Below, piece after piece: positions 51,672 through 62,090 of a DNA stretch of 64,000 bases (positions within the stretch are counted from its first letter, which is position 1; each line of letters opens with the position of its first letter). The notes under the pieces are model-generated. The model was not told the DNA's origin. It ran no database searches and worked only from the letters and a program-made list of their open reading frames with translations. The stretch is from assembly GCF_030297155.1 (NCBI RefSeq), contig NZ_AP028067.1, forward strand, positions 1,798,001-1,862,000, in the 5' to 3' direction. Both the position numbers and the translations under genes were made by a program. Source of the stretch: Vibrio sp. FE10 (lineage in GTDB: Bacteria > Pseudomonadota > Gammaproteobacteria > Enterobacterales > Vibrionaceae).

Positions 51672-52650
51672 TTACAATTGAAGGTGTCCATTAGATCGGG
51701 TCAACTACATACTCCGTTTTGTCACAGTTGTTTTTGTTTTCAAGTACTACGGGCGTGAAAACGAAAGGCACAGCAGATGATGCTGTCACTGAGCTCGACA
51801 CCGAATAGCTGTTTAAGTCTGAACAAATAAGGTCAAAGTATTCTTGTGTGAATGAAAAGCGTGAACCCGTCGATATGTCGGTCGCGTTGATCACAATATA
51901 AGGCGCGCCGTCACGTCGAATGTCGGCAAACGTACTGTCCCCAAATATGTTGGCGTCGTAATAGTCGGTCGCTTTATCCGTTCTGGTCGCATAGGAGAAC
52001 CAATAGCTTGGAGACAACAGAATAGAGATGAGATCCTCAGACACTTCGTGATAGAGAAACGCCTCTTCGTAATCTTCGAATATCTTATCGCCATACAAAC
52101 CGTAGTAAGCCGCGGTAAAACTGCCTCCAGACACAGCGCTGATCATGTCGACTTCTTCTAGCAGATTAATACGTTCGCCATCGATCTCCATATCGGTATC
52201 GCGCAGTGCTTGTAAAACACCGTAAGAAAGCGCTGCCGCACGCGTTCCGCCACCTGAAAAAGACAGGATCAAAGTGACTTTGTTGTCTTGTCGGTAGAAG
52301 TTTTTCGCCGTGTAAGATTGGCTTGGCTTGTTGTTCCCTTGCTTGCTTGTCTGGGTGTGTGTCTGGTCATCTGACTGATTTATGTTTGTTGCTTTGTTCT
52401 TGGCGCTGCAACCAGAAAGGTTAAGCGAGAATGCCGCTAACAGTGAAATTTTCGCTAATCCGGTCAGCCAATGAGTGGGGTTATCGAAGATGTTACTTTT
52501 AGGATTCGGCATAGCGCAATTCAAACTAACGTCGGGTTAAGTGAAAGGCTATTTTCGTTGATATCTAATATGCTATCAATGGCATTACATGCGACACAGT
52601 GTCACGAAATACATAACAATCCTTGATGAATAAGGTAGGTAATTAACCAG

Positions 52651-52690
52651 TTAGATAGTTATTAATAAGCTAGATAGTTAATAAGGTCAG
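52651..52690. repeat. 20-bp imperfect direct repeat in intergenic DNA
   Basis: TTAGATAGTTATTAATAAGC (52651-52670) is followed by TAGATAGTTAATAAGGTCAG; the units share TAGATAGTTA and TAATAAG. It lies 18 bases beyond the end of the GST gene. Confidence 0.5.
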
Positions 52691-52707
52691 TTGTGCGTTG
52701 TTTTGTC

Positions 52708-53379
52708 TTATCCAAAAAGACAATCTTGTTTCGTTTCATTCCACAAAGGGTATTGCTTCATTACTTGGGTGTAGAGCTTACTTTCAAGATGCGCTCTTAA
52801 CCAACGTCCTACGTTTTGATATTCAGACTGTACAAACCACTTCTTTTCGACTCTCACAAATTGGCTGACAAACGGCATTACTGCAAAGTCGGCGAGGCTA
52901 GGGGTGTCACCAAAAAAGTAATCATGATGGCTGAGTTTACTTTCCAATTCAGTGATAAATTCTTCGCAGTTGTGTCTGCGTTGTTCACTATCGATGTTTC
53001 GGTAACGTACTGAAGCGCGGTATTTCTCTAAGTGACCAATGAACTCGTTATCGTTGCGACCAATAAGCTCAAGAATTTGTTGGTTTAGAGCGGGGTTGCT
53101 TGAACGCATTAGATCTTGAGGATCATTCTGTCCCAATGCCCAAATCATCACCTCAATGCTTTGTTCTATAATCGTACCTTGTGGCAAGACAAGCACTGGT
53201 ACCGTGCCTTTTGGCGAACTGGCTAATAGTTCGCTAGGCTTATCTTTGGTGACGATTTCGCGGAGCAACACTTGCTGTTTTGATAAGGCTATCCCCATCC
53301 TTCCACGCATAGCGTAAGGACAGCGTCTTAAAGAATAAAGGATAGGTAAATCGGATTCGTTTGGCATTATTGAGGTCAT
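52708..53379 (-). CDS. Glutathione S-transferase family protein
   Basis: A 223-residue GST-fold protein. The N-terminal thioredoxin-like domain has LYSLRRCPYAMRGRMGI (CPYA, glutaredoxin-like active site) and KGTVPVLVL with the cis-Pro; the helical C-terminal domain has the FFGDTPSLADFAVMPFV N-capping motif. ATG 53367 is an alternative start. Likely a thiol transferase; substrate unknown. Confidence 0.87.
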   Translation of the reverse strand: MTSIMPNESDLPILYSLRRCPYAMRGRMGIALSKQQVLLREIVTKDKPSELLASSPKGTVPVLVLPQGTIIEQSIEVMIWALGQNDPQDLMRSSNPALNQQILELIGRNDNEFIGHLEKYRASVRYRNIDSEQRRHNCEEFITELESKLSHHDYFFGDTPSLADFAVMPFVSQFVRVEKKWFVQSEYQNVGRWLRAHLESKLYTQVMKQYPLWNETKQDCLFG

Positions 53380-53471
53380 TTAGTTTGAAAAGTGTTGTTA
53401 GGTGGTAAAGAGATCGTGATGTAGGTAGAATACGCGGCTTAAAAATTATAAGTAAGTGAGCGACTTCAAAA

Positions 53472-55727
53472 ATGAGCAGAAAGATTGAGTTATTAGCCCC
53501 AGGTGGCGATGTAGAGGCGATTAAAGCAGCTATCGTAGCGGGTGCTAATGCGGTTTATTGCGGTTTAGACACCTTCAACGCTCGTAACAGAGCCTCTAAC
53601 CTGTCGTTAGATGAGTTGAATGGTGTGATTCGCCTTGCTCATGAATATGGCTGTGAAGTGTTTCTGACTCTTAACGTTGTGCTGCTGGAGCATGAAATTA
53701 AGAGCATCACTAAACTGCTAAACCAATTAGTGAACACCAAACTAGACGGCATCATCGTTCAAGATCTTGGTTTGTTCGATTTGGTGAAAAAGCATTTCCC
53801 ATCATTAGATGTTCACGCATCGACTCAGCTGACTACGCACAATGAAGGCCAAGTTAAGTTCTTATCTAAGATTGGCGCAACACGCGTTAACTTGTCTCGC
53901 GAACTCAACCTGCCTGAAATTAAGATGCTGACGGAAGTGGCGCACGATCACGATGTACTGACTGAAGTGTTTGTACACGGTGCTTTGTGTATCGCGTTCT
54001 CTGGCCAATGTTACTCAAGCTCTGTAAGTGTCGGTAACTCGGGCAACCGTGGCCGTTGTAGCCAAGCGTGTCGTGATGAGTACGAAGTGACCAACGCAGG
54101 TAACAAGTTCCCACTGAACTTGAAAGATAACTCTGCTTACTACGACCTACCTGAACTGGTTGACGCAAAAGTTGACTCGTTGAAAGTAGAAGGCCGTATT
54201 AAAGGTGCACACTACGTATACACAGTGGTAGACACGTGGCGCAAACAGATTGATAGCTTTGTAGAAAGTGGTTTGTTGATCGAAGACGATTCGAACCTAC
54301 ACAAAGTATTCAACCGTGATTTCACTAACTCTTTCCTTAAGGGCAACCTAACGAAAGACATGTTCATCGATAACCCGCGCGACAACAGCATGAATTACGC
54401 TGTTGATAAAGCGACGAAAGAGAACAATGAAATCTCTGTTGTTCAAATTCAAGAAGTGACCAGCGATCTTTACGAAGCTAAGAATGCCCTAGGCAGCGAA
54501 ATGCGCGACAAGATCGAGTTCCTTGATATTCGTAAAACACCGGTGTCATTGTCGTTTAGCGCGAAGCTAGGTCAACCATTCACGGTGACAGTGAACACAT
54601 CAAAAGAGAACTTTACGGTTCAATCTAAATCGCTTCTGATAGCGGCAGGTGAGAAAGCGATCGATCAAGAGTTACTTGAGAAGCGTTTTAAAGCGGTTAA
54701 GAGTGCGGTTCATACATTAGAGAGCTACAACTACGATAACCTTGATGCTGGCCTGATTATTCCGTTGAAAGAAGTGTCTAATCTTAAAGATGAAATCGAC
54801 TTCGTTCTTAATGGTTCTGTAGAAGTGATTAAGCACGTTGACGTGCCAGCACTACCACAACACCCTAAGGTGAACGACAAGCCAACCATGTCGATGCTTA
54901 TCGCTGATGTGGAAGACTTGCACCTGTGTGATGTGACTGAAGCGGATGTTTACTTCAAACTGCCTGAAAGCTTCAAGAAGCGTTGCAACAAGTACATCGA
55001 CATCTTAGCTGCAAACCCACGCTTGATTCCTTGGTTCCCTGCAGTATTGATCGGTAAAGACTATGACGAAGCGGTTCGTATTCTTGAAGAGATCAAGCCA
55101 GCTCGCATCGTGACCAATAATACGGGTATTGCTTACAAAGCTTACGAGATGGGTATCGAGTGGGTTGCTGGCCCGTTCATGAACACCACAAACTCTCACG
55201 CTCTGGTTACGCTGAAAGAAGAGCTGAACTGTGCCGGTGCTTTCATTTCGAACGAGATCAACAAAGGTCAGATTCGTCATATTCGCCGCCCAGAGAACTT
55301 CAAACTGTTCTACAGCATCTACCACCCAATCTTGATGATGACCAGCCGTCAGTGTTTCTTCCAAAGAACTGTCGGTTGTAACAAGCCAAGCATCGAAGCG
55401 GGTTGTATGTTGAAGTGTGAGAAAGCGACCACGATTACTAACGTGAAAGGCATCTCTTTCGCGGTTGATAAACAGAAGGGCGGCTACCCAAGCATTTACA
55501 ACCACGAGCAGTTCTTAAACCATGACGCTGTAACGGATTTCTCTGGTCTGTTCGATGAGTTCTTCATCGACCTAACCAACATCGGTGCAGGTTCGAAAGA
55601 AGTACAAGACAAAGTAGAGCTGATCAAACACTTCCAAGGTTTGATTGACGGCGTTGATGGTTCACAACAGAACCTAGAGCAGCTAGTCGAAATTCGTACT
55701 AACGCTCAATACGTTCAAGGTCTATAG
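53472..55727 (+). CDS. Peptidase U32 family protein
   Basis: A 751-residue U32-family protein: LLAPGGDVEAIKAAIVAGANAVYCGL opening, the signature EVFVHGALCIAFSGQCYSSS with conserved cysteines, NRGRCSQACRDEY, and SLKVEGR. The extra C-terminal 350 residues hold more cysteines (RQCFFQRTVGC, AGCMLKCEKA), probable metal or Fe-S ligands. Many U32 proteins hydroxylate RNA (for example RlhA, TrhP) rather than cleave protein. I cannot decide which RNA, if any, is the target. Confidence 0.87.
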   Translation: MSRKIELLAPGGDVEAIKAAIVAGANAVYCGLDTFNARNRASNLSLDELNGVIRLAHEYGCEVFLTLNVVLLEHEIKSITKLLNQLVNTKLDGIIVQDLGLFDLVKKHFPSLDVHASTQLTTHNEGQVKFLSKIGATRVNLSRELNLPEIKMLTEVAHDHDVLTEVFVHGALCIAFSGQCYSSSVSVGNSGNRGRCSQACRDEYEVTNAGNKFPLNLKDNSAYYDLPELVDAKVDSLKVEGRIKGAHYVYTVVDTWRKQIDSFVESGLLIEDDSNLHKVFNRDFTNSFLKGNLTKDMFIDNPRDNSMNYAVDKATKENNEISVVQIQEVTSDLYEAKNALGSEMRDKIEFLDIRKTPVSLSFSAKLGQPFTVTVNTSKENFTVQSKSLLIAAGEKAIDQELLEKRFKAVKSAVHTLESYNYDNLDAGLIIPLKEVSNLKDEIDFVLNGSVEVIKHVDVPALPQHPKVNDKPTMSMLIADVEDLHLCDVTEADVYFKLPESFKKRCNKYIDILAANPRLIPWFPAVLIGKDYDEAVRILEEIKPARIVTNNTGIAYKAYEMGIEWVAGPFMNTTNSHALVTLKEELNCAGAFISNEINKGQIRHIRRPENFKLFYSIYHPILMMTSRQCFFQRTVGCNKPSIEAGCMLKCEKATTITNVKGISFAVDKQKGGYPSIYNHEQFLNHDAVTDFSGLFDEFFIDLTNIGAGSKEVQDKVELIKHFQGLIDGVDGSQQNLEQLVEIRTNAQYVQGL

Positions 55728-55793
55728 GGTCCAAGGTTTGTAGCGTTCAAGGTCTATAAGCTCCAACGTCTATAGCCAAAAGCTTATAAGCCC
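55713..55793 (+). repeat. 16-bp tandem repeat, four to five copies, spanning the stop codon
   Basis: Units of the form GTTCAAGGTCTATAGG start at 55713, 55729, 55745 and 55762, with a weaker fifth. The first holds the last codons and stop of the U32 gene; each later unit carries another TAG or TAA. Confidence 0.7.
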
Positions 55794-55805
55794 AGAAGAC
55801 CAAAC

Positions 55806-55833
55806 AAAAAGCCACTCAATCGAGTGGCTTTTT
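55806..55833. terminator. Bidirectional Rho-independent terminator
   Basis: A perfect 12-bp stem AAAAAGCCACTC / GAGTGGCTTTTT with a four-base loop, between the convergent U32 and thioesterase genes. Confidence 0.92.
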
Positions 55834-55875
55834 AATGTCTGAAATTTGCTGAGTCTTTCTCAATTAGCTAACACG

Positions 55876-56340
55876 TTATTCCGTCACGGCTTCCTGTTTG
55901 AAGCATGGGCTCTTTAACGTGTTCATCTTTTCGATTTCATTGGTTAAACGCAGTGAAAGCAGCGCTTTTTGGTTTGAAGCAAAATCGAACATAACGATGG
56001 TCGCAGTGCCGATTGTCGTTAGCTTTTGCTGAGTCTTACTGACGATCGCGTATTCCATGGTGAAGCGGTCGTCTTGAATATCTGTAACGCGAGAGCCAAT
56101 CATCAGCGTGTCTGGATACGTGACTGGTCGGAAATATTTACAATAAGTGTCGCCAAGAACAGGGCCAACTTTGGTAATCGCCATTTCTTCCATCAGCTCG
56201 ACGTGCTTGAAAAAATCTAAGCGAGCGGTTTCGAAATAACGAAAATATACGGCGTTGTTAACGTGATTAAGCGCGTCCATTTCTCCCCAAGCGACTGGGA
56301 TTTCTGTTACTACCGGGTAGTCAGATAATAATGCTTCCAT
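55876..56340 (-). CDS. Acyl-CoA thioesterase (hotdog fold, YbgC/4HBT-like)
   Basis: A 154-residue hotdog thioesterase. The catalytic-Asp motif WGEMDALNHVNNAVYFRYFETAR near residues 18-40 fits the 4-hydroxybenzoyl-CoA thioesterase/YbgC group, with Asp22. Likely hydrolyses acyl-CoA in the cytosol; chain length unknown. Confidence 0.87.
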   Translation of the reverse strand: MEALLSDYPVVTEIPVAWGEMDALNHVNNAVYFRYFETARLDFFKHVELMEEMAITKVGPVLGDTYCKYFRPVTYPDTLMIGSRVTDIQDDRFTMEYAIVSKTQQKLTTIGTATIVMFDFASNQKALLSLRLTNEIEKMNTLKSPCFKQEAVTE

Positions 56341-56513
56341 GCGAACTCTCTTATTGTTATCTACGGGAATAAGTTGTTATTGGAATAAAAACCCTACCGT
56401 TAAATTAACAAAACTGCAACACGTGTGATTTAAGTTTTTGAAGCTTGAAACCACACAATGTCAGGGACTTAGTCTTTCATTACTTAATGACTTAAACGCT
56501 TTTGCTCTATAAC

Positions 56514-58349
56514 TTAGCTACTGAGGTGTTTGAATTGCAGTTCAACCAATCGTTGGTACAGTTCACAGCTATTGATGAGCGACTGGTGGTCGCCGATGTC
56601 TACTAGCTGTCCTTTATCGAGTACCGCAATTTGGTCGGCGTGTTTAATTGTTGATAAACGGTGCGCAATAATGATGGTCGTTCTGCCACGCATTAACTCT
56701 TCTAAAGCTTGTTGAACATGATGTTCACTTTCGCTGTCTAGCGCACTGGTTGCTTCATCCAATAATAGAATATTCGGGTCTTTTAAGATGGCACGTGCGA
56801 TTGCAATACGCTGACGCTGACCGCCAGACAATCTCACACCACGTTCACCAAGAAAGCTGTGATAGCCTTCAGGTAAGTTCTGAATGAACTCGTGCGCGTG
56901 CGCTTTTTTCGCCGCCTCGATCACTTGCTCGTCCGTTGCTTCTGGGTTTCCGTATCGGATGTTATGGAACACATCGTTACTGAACAGAGCGGGTTGCTGA
57001 GGAACTAACGCCATCTGCTTTCTCAGTTCATTCGGATCAAATTGATTCAGTTCAACACCGCCTAACGTTACTTTACCCACTTGTGGGTCGTAGAAACGTT
57101 GCAGCAGTTCAAATAGAGTGGTTTTACCTGCGCCAGACGGGCCAACCAATGCCAATACTTTACCTTCATGGGCCGTTAGCGTGAGGTTGCTTGTTGCGGG
57201 CTGGTCTGGCCTTGATGGGTAGCAGAAGGTCACATCATCAAAAGCGACTTCTGGTGTTACGTTATCCAGTGATGTTGGGCTTTCTACAGGCGCAACAATG
57301 TGGCTTTCAACTTGTAGAATTTCAATCAAACGCTCTGTCGCACCTGCCGCGCGTTGCAATTCACCCATCACTTCAGAAATCGTACCCAGCGATGAAGCCA
57401 CCATGATCGCATAGAAGACAAATGCAGCCAGATCACCCGCCGACATCGTGCCGTTGATAACATCACTGCCGCCAACCCAAAGCATGCCTGCAATCGCGCT
57501 GAACACGATAACAATCACGCCAGAGATCAGAATCGCACGCTGTTTAACGCGTTGGCGACCAATCTCGTAAGCCTTTTCCACTTCAATCGCGAATGATGCT
57601 TTCTCTTGTGCTTCTCGGCTGTAGCTTTGCACCGTCTTAATATGTTCAATCGCTTCGCCAGCATAAGAGCCCACATCAGACATCGAATCTTGGCTCTGGC
57701 GAGAGAGGGCTCTCACACGTCGACCGTACACCAAAATCGGAATCAAGATAAACGGCACCGAGGCCAACACAATCAGCGTTAGCTTAATGTTGGTCGCGAA
57801 TAGCATGATGATGGCGCCAATACACATCAGCGCGCTTCGCATCGCCATAGAAAACGACGAACCAATGATGCTTTGCAGCAGGGTGGTGTCTGTTGTGATG
57901 CGCGACATGATGTCGCCACTGCCGTTGGTTTCAAAGTAACTCGGATGAAGTGTCACCACGTGATTGAAAACCGATAGGCGAATATCCGCACTCACACGTT
58001 CCCCAACAGAAGAGACCAAATAGAAGCGGAAGAAGGTGCCAATCGAAATCAAAACGACCACCACCATGATGAATTGAATCGCACTGCCTAAATCTGATAA
58101 CGATTGTTGGCTGAAGCCTTGGTCGATAAGAAGACGAATACCGTGTCCGACCGAAAGGGTTAAGCTCGCCGTGAAGATCAACGCGATCAATGCTGCAATT
58201 ACGCGGCCTTTATAGGGTTGAATAAATTTGCTGAGCTCGAACAGAATACTGAGGCTTTTCTTCTCAGGTTTGGGTTCTGGCGCTTTTTGAGTAGAGCGCT
58301 GAGTCGATCGCTGAGTAGAGTCGAGCGTAGAAGAGACATCGTTTTGCAT
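56514..58349 (-). CDS. ABC exporter, fused permease and ATPase (MsbA/BmrA-like half transporter)
   Basis: A 611-residue type IV ABC exporter. Residues 1-35 are a polar Ser/Thr/Gln-rich tail with three repeats of STQRS-like motif, then six transmembrane helices and an ATPase with Walker A GPSGAGKTT, signature LSGGQRQR, Walker B LLLDEATS and the H-loop IIAHRLST. It works as a homodimer exporting lipids or drugs. The substrate is unknown. No partner gene adjoins it. Confidence 0.9.
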   Translation of the reverse strand: MQNDVSSTLDSTQRSTQRSTQKAPEPKPEKKSLSILFELSKFIQPYKGRVIAALIALIFTASLTLSVGHGIRLLIDQGFSQQSLSDLGSAIQFIMVVVVLISIGTFFRFYLVSSVGERVSADIRLSVFNHVVTLHPSYFETNGSGDIMSRITTDTTLLQSIIGSSFSMAMRSALMCIGAIIMLFATNIKLTLIVLASVPFILIPILVYGRRVRALSRQSQDSMSDVGSYAGEAIEHIKTVQSYSREAQEKASFAIEVEKAYEIGRQRVKQRAILISGVIVIVFSAIAGMLWVGGSDVINGTMSAGDLAAFVFYAIMVASSLGTISEVMGELQRAAGATERLIEILQVESHIVAPVESPTSLDNVTPEVAFDDVTFCYPSRPDQPATSNLTLTAHEGKVLALVGPSGAGKTTLFELLQRFYDPQVGKVTLGGVELNQFDPNELRKQMALVPQQPALFSNDVFHNIRYGNPEATDEQVIEAAKKAHAHEFIQNLPEGYHSFLGERGVRLSGGQRQRIAIARAILKDPNILLLDEATSALDSESEHHVQQALEELMRGRTTIIIAHRLSTIKHADQIAVLDKGQLVDIGDHQSLINSCELYQRLVELQFKHLSS

Positions 58350-58813
58350 ATGACTGCCTTAATGTGTTGTCGCTTTAAGAATAGATGGCTTGTAGCTTGT
58401 AATACGTGTTGTTCGCTGCTGAAAACTTGTTATTGAGAATCGATGCCATTAAAGCATTTATTGCCGCGTGACGCTTCCTAGGAAACTCAATTTCCAAAAT
58501 TTTCTTAACACTGATTGAATCAACAGAAACTGTTTAAAGGGAAAATTAAGCATTTCCTGTACACCAAGGTGGTTGTGAAATTGGCTTTTTAACCCTAATT
58601 TTTATGCAAGTAATTCCAAATCAATAGGGAAGTGTGTTCATAGATTTACAACCCAGTGGTGATTTATAAATTATCAGTAAAACGTTTGCCTTTTATCTCT
58701 AGATCAATCTTATCAATAACTTGTAATTTAGAGATGTAAGACCAGTCATTGAGACTATTTTTTATGCAATATCTGTTACAAAAATTCAACAAATTAGTTT
58801 TTTATACATTTAT

Positions 58814-58831
58814 CTTGCATAAACGTTCAGT
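58814..58831. promoter_or_regulatory. Candidate ArgR box upstream of artP
   Basis: CTTGCATAAACGTTCAGT resembles the ArgR consensus (WNTGAATWWWWATTCANW) at most positions, and TTTGAATAGAA follows, though not at the usual 21-bp tandem offset. It lies 46 bases before artP. The rest of the 527-bp gap 58350-58876 is AT-rich and shows no gene. Confidence 0.4.
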
Positions 58832-58876
58832 TTGAATAGAATAACCAACAAATGACAATTAATGCAGTAATCCGGC

Positions 58877-59605
58877 ATGAGTATTCAAGTAAAGAGCATC
58901 AACAAATCATATGGCGATATCCAAGTTCTTCACGACATCAGTTTTAACTGTGAGAGTGGCGAAACCTTGGTACTGCTTGGCCCAAGCGGCGCTGGTAAGA
59001 GTTCACTACTGCGTGTTTTGAACCTGCTAGAAATCGCGGACAACGGCGAATTAGACATTGCTAACGAGCAATTCGACTTTGCTGGTCAGATCCAAGAGAA
59101 GCAGGGTCTTAAACTTCGTCGTAAAGTCGGCATGGTTTTCCAACAATACAACTTGTGGCCACACATGACGGTAATGGAAAACTTGATTGAAGCGCCAACC
59201 AAAGTTGCAGGCTTAGATAAGCAAGAAGCCATCAAACAAGCAAAAGCGGTATTGACCACTTTACAGCTTGCAGACAAAGCAGACGCTTGGCCACTTCAAC
59301 TGTCTGGCGGTCAGCAACAACGTGTTGCGATTGCACGTGCTCTTATGATGAAGCCCGATGTATTGCTGTTTGATGAACCAACGGCAGCACTCGACCCAGA
59401 GATCACCAACCAAGTTGTTAGCATCATTAAAGAGCTAAGCGGCACAGGGATCACTCAGGTTGTTGTGACTCACGAAGTTGATTTCGCCAAGAAGATTGCA
59501 AGCCATGTTCTTTACCTTGAGAAGGGTTACATCGTTGAACACGGCACCAACGACGCATTTATTAATCCGCAGACCCCAGAGTTTGCTGAATATTTGACTC
59601 ACTAA
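58877..59605 (+). CDS. artP: Arginine ABC transporter ATP-binding protein ArtP
   Basis: A 242-residue ATPase of a polar amino acid uptake system. Walker [10 protein letters not shown] near residue 35, Q-loop [12 protein letters not shown], signature LSGGQQQR and Walker [14 protein letters not shown]. Aligns by eye with E. coli ArtP. First gene of artP-J-Q-M, an ATP-driven importer of arginine. Start ATG 58877; possible ArgR box upstream. Confidence 0.93.
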   Translation: MSIQVKSINKSYGDIQVLHDISFNCESGETLVLLGPSGAGKSSLLRVLNLLEIADNGELDIANEQFDFAGQIQEKQGLKLRRKVGMVFQQYNLWPHMTVMENLIEAPTKVAGLDKQEAIKQAKAVLTTLQLADKADAWPLQLSGGQQQRVAIARALMMKPDVLLFDEPTAALDPEITNQVVSIIKELSGTGITQVVVTHEVDFAKKIASHVLYLEKGYIVEHGTNDAFINPQTPEFAEYLTH

Positions 59606-59701
59606 GTCACTATTAGATTTACCTAAACACAACATCGATTAAAACAATCAAATTATAAGAATGGCCATAGGCCACTATCACAATGTATTCGGAGTAACAA
59701 A

Positions 59702-60433
59702 ATGAAAAAGATTCTACTAGCTTCACTTATCGGTCTTGCTTCTTTCAATGCAGCGGCTCAAGAAGAAATCAAATTCGCAATGGAAGCAACTTACGCACCG
59801 TTCGAATACATGGACGAGAACAACCAAATCCAAGGCTTCGATGTTGATCTAGCAAACGCGCTTTGTGAAGAGATGAAAGCGACCTGTACTTTCCACAACC
59901 AAGCGTTCGATAGCCTGATCCCAGCTCTTAAATTCAAACGTTACGATGCGGCTATCTCGGCAATGGACATCACTGAAGCACGTCTTCAACAAGTGAACTT
60001 TTCTGATGCTTACTACGACAACTCTGCAGCATTCATCTCTATCGAAGGCAAAGTAGCAGACCAAGCTGCACTTGAAGGTAAGCGTATCGGCGTTCAAAAC
60101 GGTTCTACTCACCAAAGCTTCCTACTTGAGCAAATGACGGGCGTAACCGCTGTTCCTTACTCAAGCTACCAAGATGCATTCATCGACATGAAAAACGGTC
60201 GTATCGATTCAGTATTCGGTGACACAGCGGTAGTAGCGGAATGGTTTAAGAAGCAAGACAACCTAACTTACGTTGGCGAGCAAGTAACGAACCAAGAATA
60301 CTTCGGTAACGGTTTCGGCATCGCAGTAAACAAGAGCAACCCAGAGCTCGTTGCACAGCTAAACACAGCACTTGCAGCGGTTAAAGCGAACGGCGAATAC
60401 GACAAGATCTTCAACAAGTACTTCGGTAAGTAA
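59702..60433 (+). CDS. artJ: Periplasmic arginine-binding protein ArtJ/ArtI
   Basis: A 243-residue solute-binding protein with a signal peptide ([16 protein letters not shown]) and the SBP_bac_3 fold: [40 protein letters not shown] and [11 protein letters not shown]. It captures arginine for the ArtQM permease. GGAGTAACA precedes the ATG; the 96-base gap from artP holds no terminator, so it is one operon. Confidence 0.92.
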   Translation: MKKILLASLIGLASFNAAAQEEIKFAMEATYAPFEYMDENNQIQGFDVDLANALCEEMKATCTFHNQAFDSLIPALKFKRYDAAISAMDITEARLQQVNFSDAYYDNSAAFISIEGKVADQAALEGKRIGVQNGSTHQSFLLEQMTGVTAVPYSSYQDAFIDMKNGRIDSVFGDTAVVAEWFKKQDNLTYVGEQVTNQEYFGNGFGIAVNKSNPELVAQLNTALAAVKANGEYDKIFNKYFGK

Positions 60434-60434
60434 T

Positions 60435-61121
60435 ATGCAGTTAACGGGTTACTCTTTAGGGCTCGTCGAAGCAAGCTGGATGACAGTTCAGCTTGCGTTC
60501 GTAAGTCTATTGGTTGGATTAGTTTTAGCGGTACTGTTTGCTGGCGGTGAAATGTCTCGCCGTATTGCAATCAAATGGCCGACAACCGCGTTCGTGACTA
60601 TCGTACGTGGCCTACCAGAAATCTTGGTGGTTTTGTTTATCTACTTTGGTTCAACACAAGTGCTCTTCATGATCACTGGTGACTTTATTGAAGTTAGCCC
60701 GTTCTTATCTGGTGTTGTTGCGTTGTCACTTATCTTCGCTTCTTATGCTTCACAAACCATTCGTGGTGCATTGAAAGCAGTAAGTAAAGGGCAGAGAGAA
60801 GCAGCGAGTGCATTGGGTATTCCTCAATCTCGCGCCTTCTTCAGAGTTGTATTGCCACAGGCTGTAAGACACGCACTACCAGGTTTAACGAACCAATGGT
60901 TGGTTCTATTAAAAGACACCGCACTGGTTTCACTGATTGGCGTAACCGATCTATTGAAGCAGGCGCAACTAACATCAGCAGCTACGCACGAAGCATTTAC
61001 TTGGTACGCGACTGCAGCGGCTATCTACTTAATCATCACTTTAATCACGCAAAGATTGGTGAAAGTGATTGATGGCAAGTTCTCTATTCAAGGTTTGGGT
61101 AACAAAGGGGCAATGGCATGA
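60435..61121 (+). CDS. artQ: Arginine ABC transporter permease ArtQ
   Basis: A 228-residue inner membrane permease (HisMQ type) with about five helices and the EAA loop [25 protein letters not shown] that docks the ATPase. ATG 60435 begins one base after the artJ stop. Forms the channel with ArtM. Confidence 0.93.
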   Translation: MQLTGYSLGLVEASWMTVQLAFVSLLVGLVLAVLFAGGEMSRRIAIKWPTTAFVTIVRGLPEILVVLFIYFGSTQVLFMITGDFIEVSPFLSGVVALSLIFASYASQTIRGALKAVSKGQREAASALGIPQSRAFFRVVLPQAVRHALPGLTNQWLVLLKDTALVSLIGVTDLLKQAQLTSAATHEAFTWYATAAAIYLIITLITQRLVKVIDGKFSIQGLGNKGAMA

Positions 61122-61786
61122 ATCAACAATACCTCTCTCAAATGCTTGAAGGCTTAGCGACCAGCCTTCAACTGACCGGTGCTTCACTGCTTGTTGGTTG
61201 TATCTTGTCACTGTTGATGACAGTAACGCTGATTCTAAGATTACCAGTAATACATTGGTTCACTCGTGGCCTGATTACGCTGTTCACAGGTACGCCATTA
61301 TTGGTGCAGATCTTCTTGGTGTATTACGGCCCAGGTCAATTCGATTGGATTCGTGAAAGCTTCCTATGGACATGGTTAAGCCAACCTTGGTTCTGCGCGA
61401 TGTTAGCATTAGCTTTGAACACCGCAGCGTACAGTACGCTACTGTTCAGAGGTGCATTCAATGCAATACCAGCAGGGCAGTGGGAAGCATGTCGAGCTCT
61501 AGGCATGGACAAAATCGCAACGCTTAAAGTGTTACTGCCATACGCACTGCGCCGCGCCGTTCCAGCTTACTCGAACGAGGTGATTCTAGTATTCAAAGGC
61601 ACTTCATTGGCAAGTACCATCACCATCATGGATTTGATGGGGTACGCTCAGCGTATCAACGGCCAAACCTACGACACACTCACTGTGTTCGGTATTGCTG
61701 GTGCATTTTACCTAGCAGTAAACGGCATATTGACGCTGATCTTCCGTCAGGTAGAGAAGAAAGCCCTCGCATTCGAAGCCGCGTAA
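61118..61786 (+). CDS. artM: Arginine ABC transporter permease ArtM
   Basis: A 222-residue HisMQ-type permease; the EAA loop is [24 protein letters not shown], and [15 protein letters not shown] is the family motif before it. The ATG overlaps the artQ stop by four bases (ATGA). Last gene of the operon, followed by a strong terminator. Confidence 0.93.
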   Translation: MNQQYLSQMLEGLATSLQLTGASLLVGCILSLLMTVTLILRLPVIHWFTRGLITLFTGTPLLVQIFLVYYGPGQFDWIRESFLWTWLSQPWFCAMLALALNTAAYSTLLFRGAFNAIPAGQWEACRALGMDKIATLKVLLPYALRRAVPAYSNEVILVFKGTSLASTITIMDLMGYAQRINGQTYDTLTVFGIAGAFYLAVNGILTLIFRQVEKKALAFEAA

Positions 61787-61816
61787 TCTAGCGACTCACA
61801 AGCTTAACTAACGTAT

Positions 61817-61857
61817 AAAGCCTGCCATTTATGTTCGCATAGATGGCAGGCTTTTTT
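61817..61857 (+). terminator. Rho-independent terminator of artPJQM
   Basis: AAGCCTGCCAT...ATGGCAGGCTT stem of about 11 bp, extended by ATG/CAT with a TTCG loop, followed by six T residues. Confidence 0.92.
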
Positions 61858-62090
61858 GTGGTTGGGATATGTGTAGATGAACAGTGGCTATATACAGCTC
61901 AGGACGATTTCCGCTAGAACTATGCAGTGCGGAAATGTTCTTTATCTTATCATTTGACGTGATTATATGTGCTTTAAGTCACTGAAATGATGAAATTAAT
62001 TGTGGTAGAGTTCCGCTCATATGCAACTGAGCTAAATGTAAATTTATTTTCTTATAACTGTTGTGTGCCAGTGCAATATTGGAGTTCACA

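Larger units (their letters stand above)
50443..51709 (-). mobile_element. IS3-family insertion sequence, copy B (1267 bp)
   Basis: Same length, ends and proteins as copy A at 15126-16392, in opposite orientation. Flanked by TAC at 50440-50442 and 51710-51712, its 3-bp target duplication. No difference between the copies was seen in the parts compared by eye. Confidence 0.93.
49833..52524 (-). pseudogene. Patatin-like phospholipase lipoprotein gene, disrupted by IS3-family copy B
   Basis: Reading the minus strand across the IS and removing one TAC copy gives one continuous 473-codon gene (52524-51710 plus 50439-49833) joined at TEY/LHPSF. The protein had a signal with lipobox LSGC, a patatin domain with the oxyanion GGGTRA, a nucleophile elbow SAVSGGS (Ser in GxSxG-like SGGS context) and the catalytic Asp in VDGGITDN. 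It would have been a membrane-anchored lipid acyl hydrolase. In this strain the first part ends in the IS after about 272 native residues and lacks the Asp, so it is inactive. Confidence 0.92.

Noticed and set aside
55005..55505. A 166-codon open frame on the minus strand inside the U32 gene
   Set aside because: Antisense shadow of a strongly conserved coding region.
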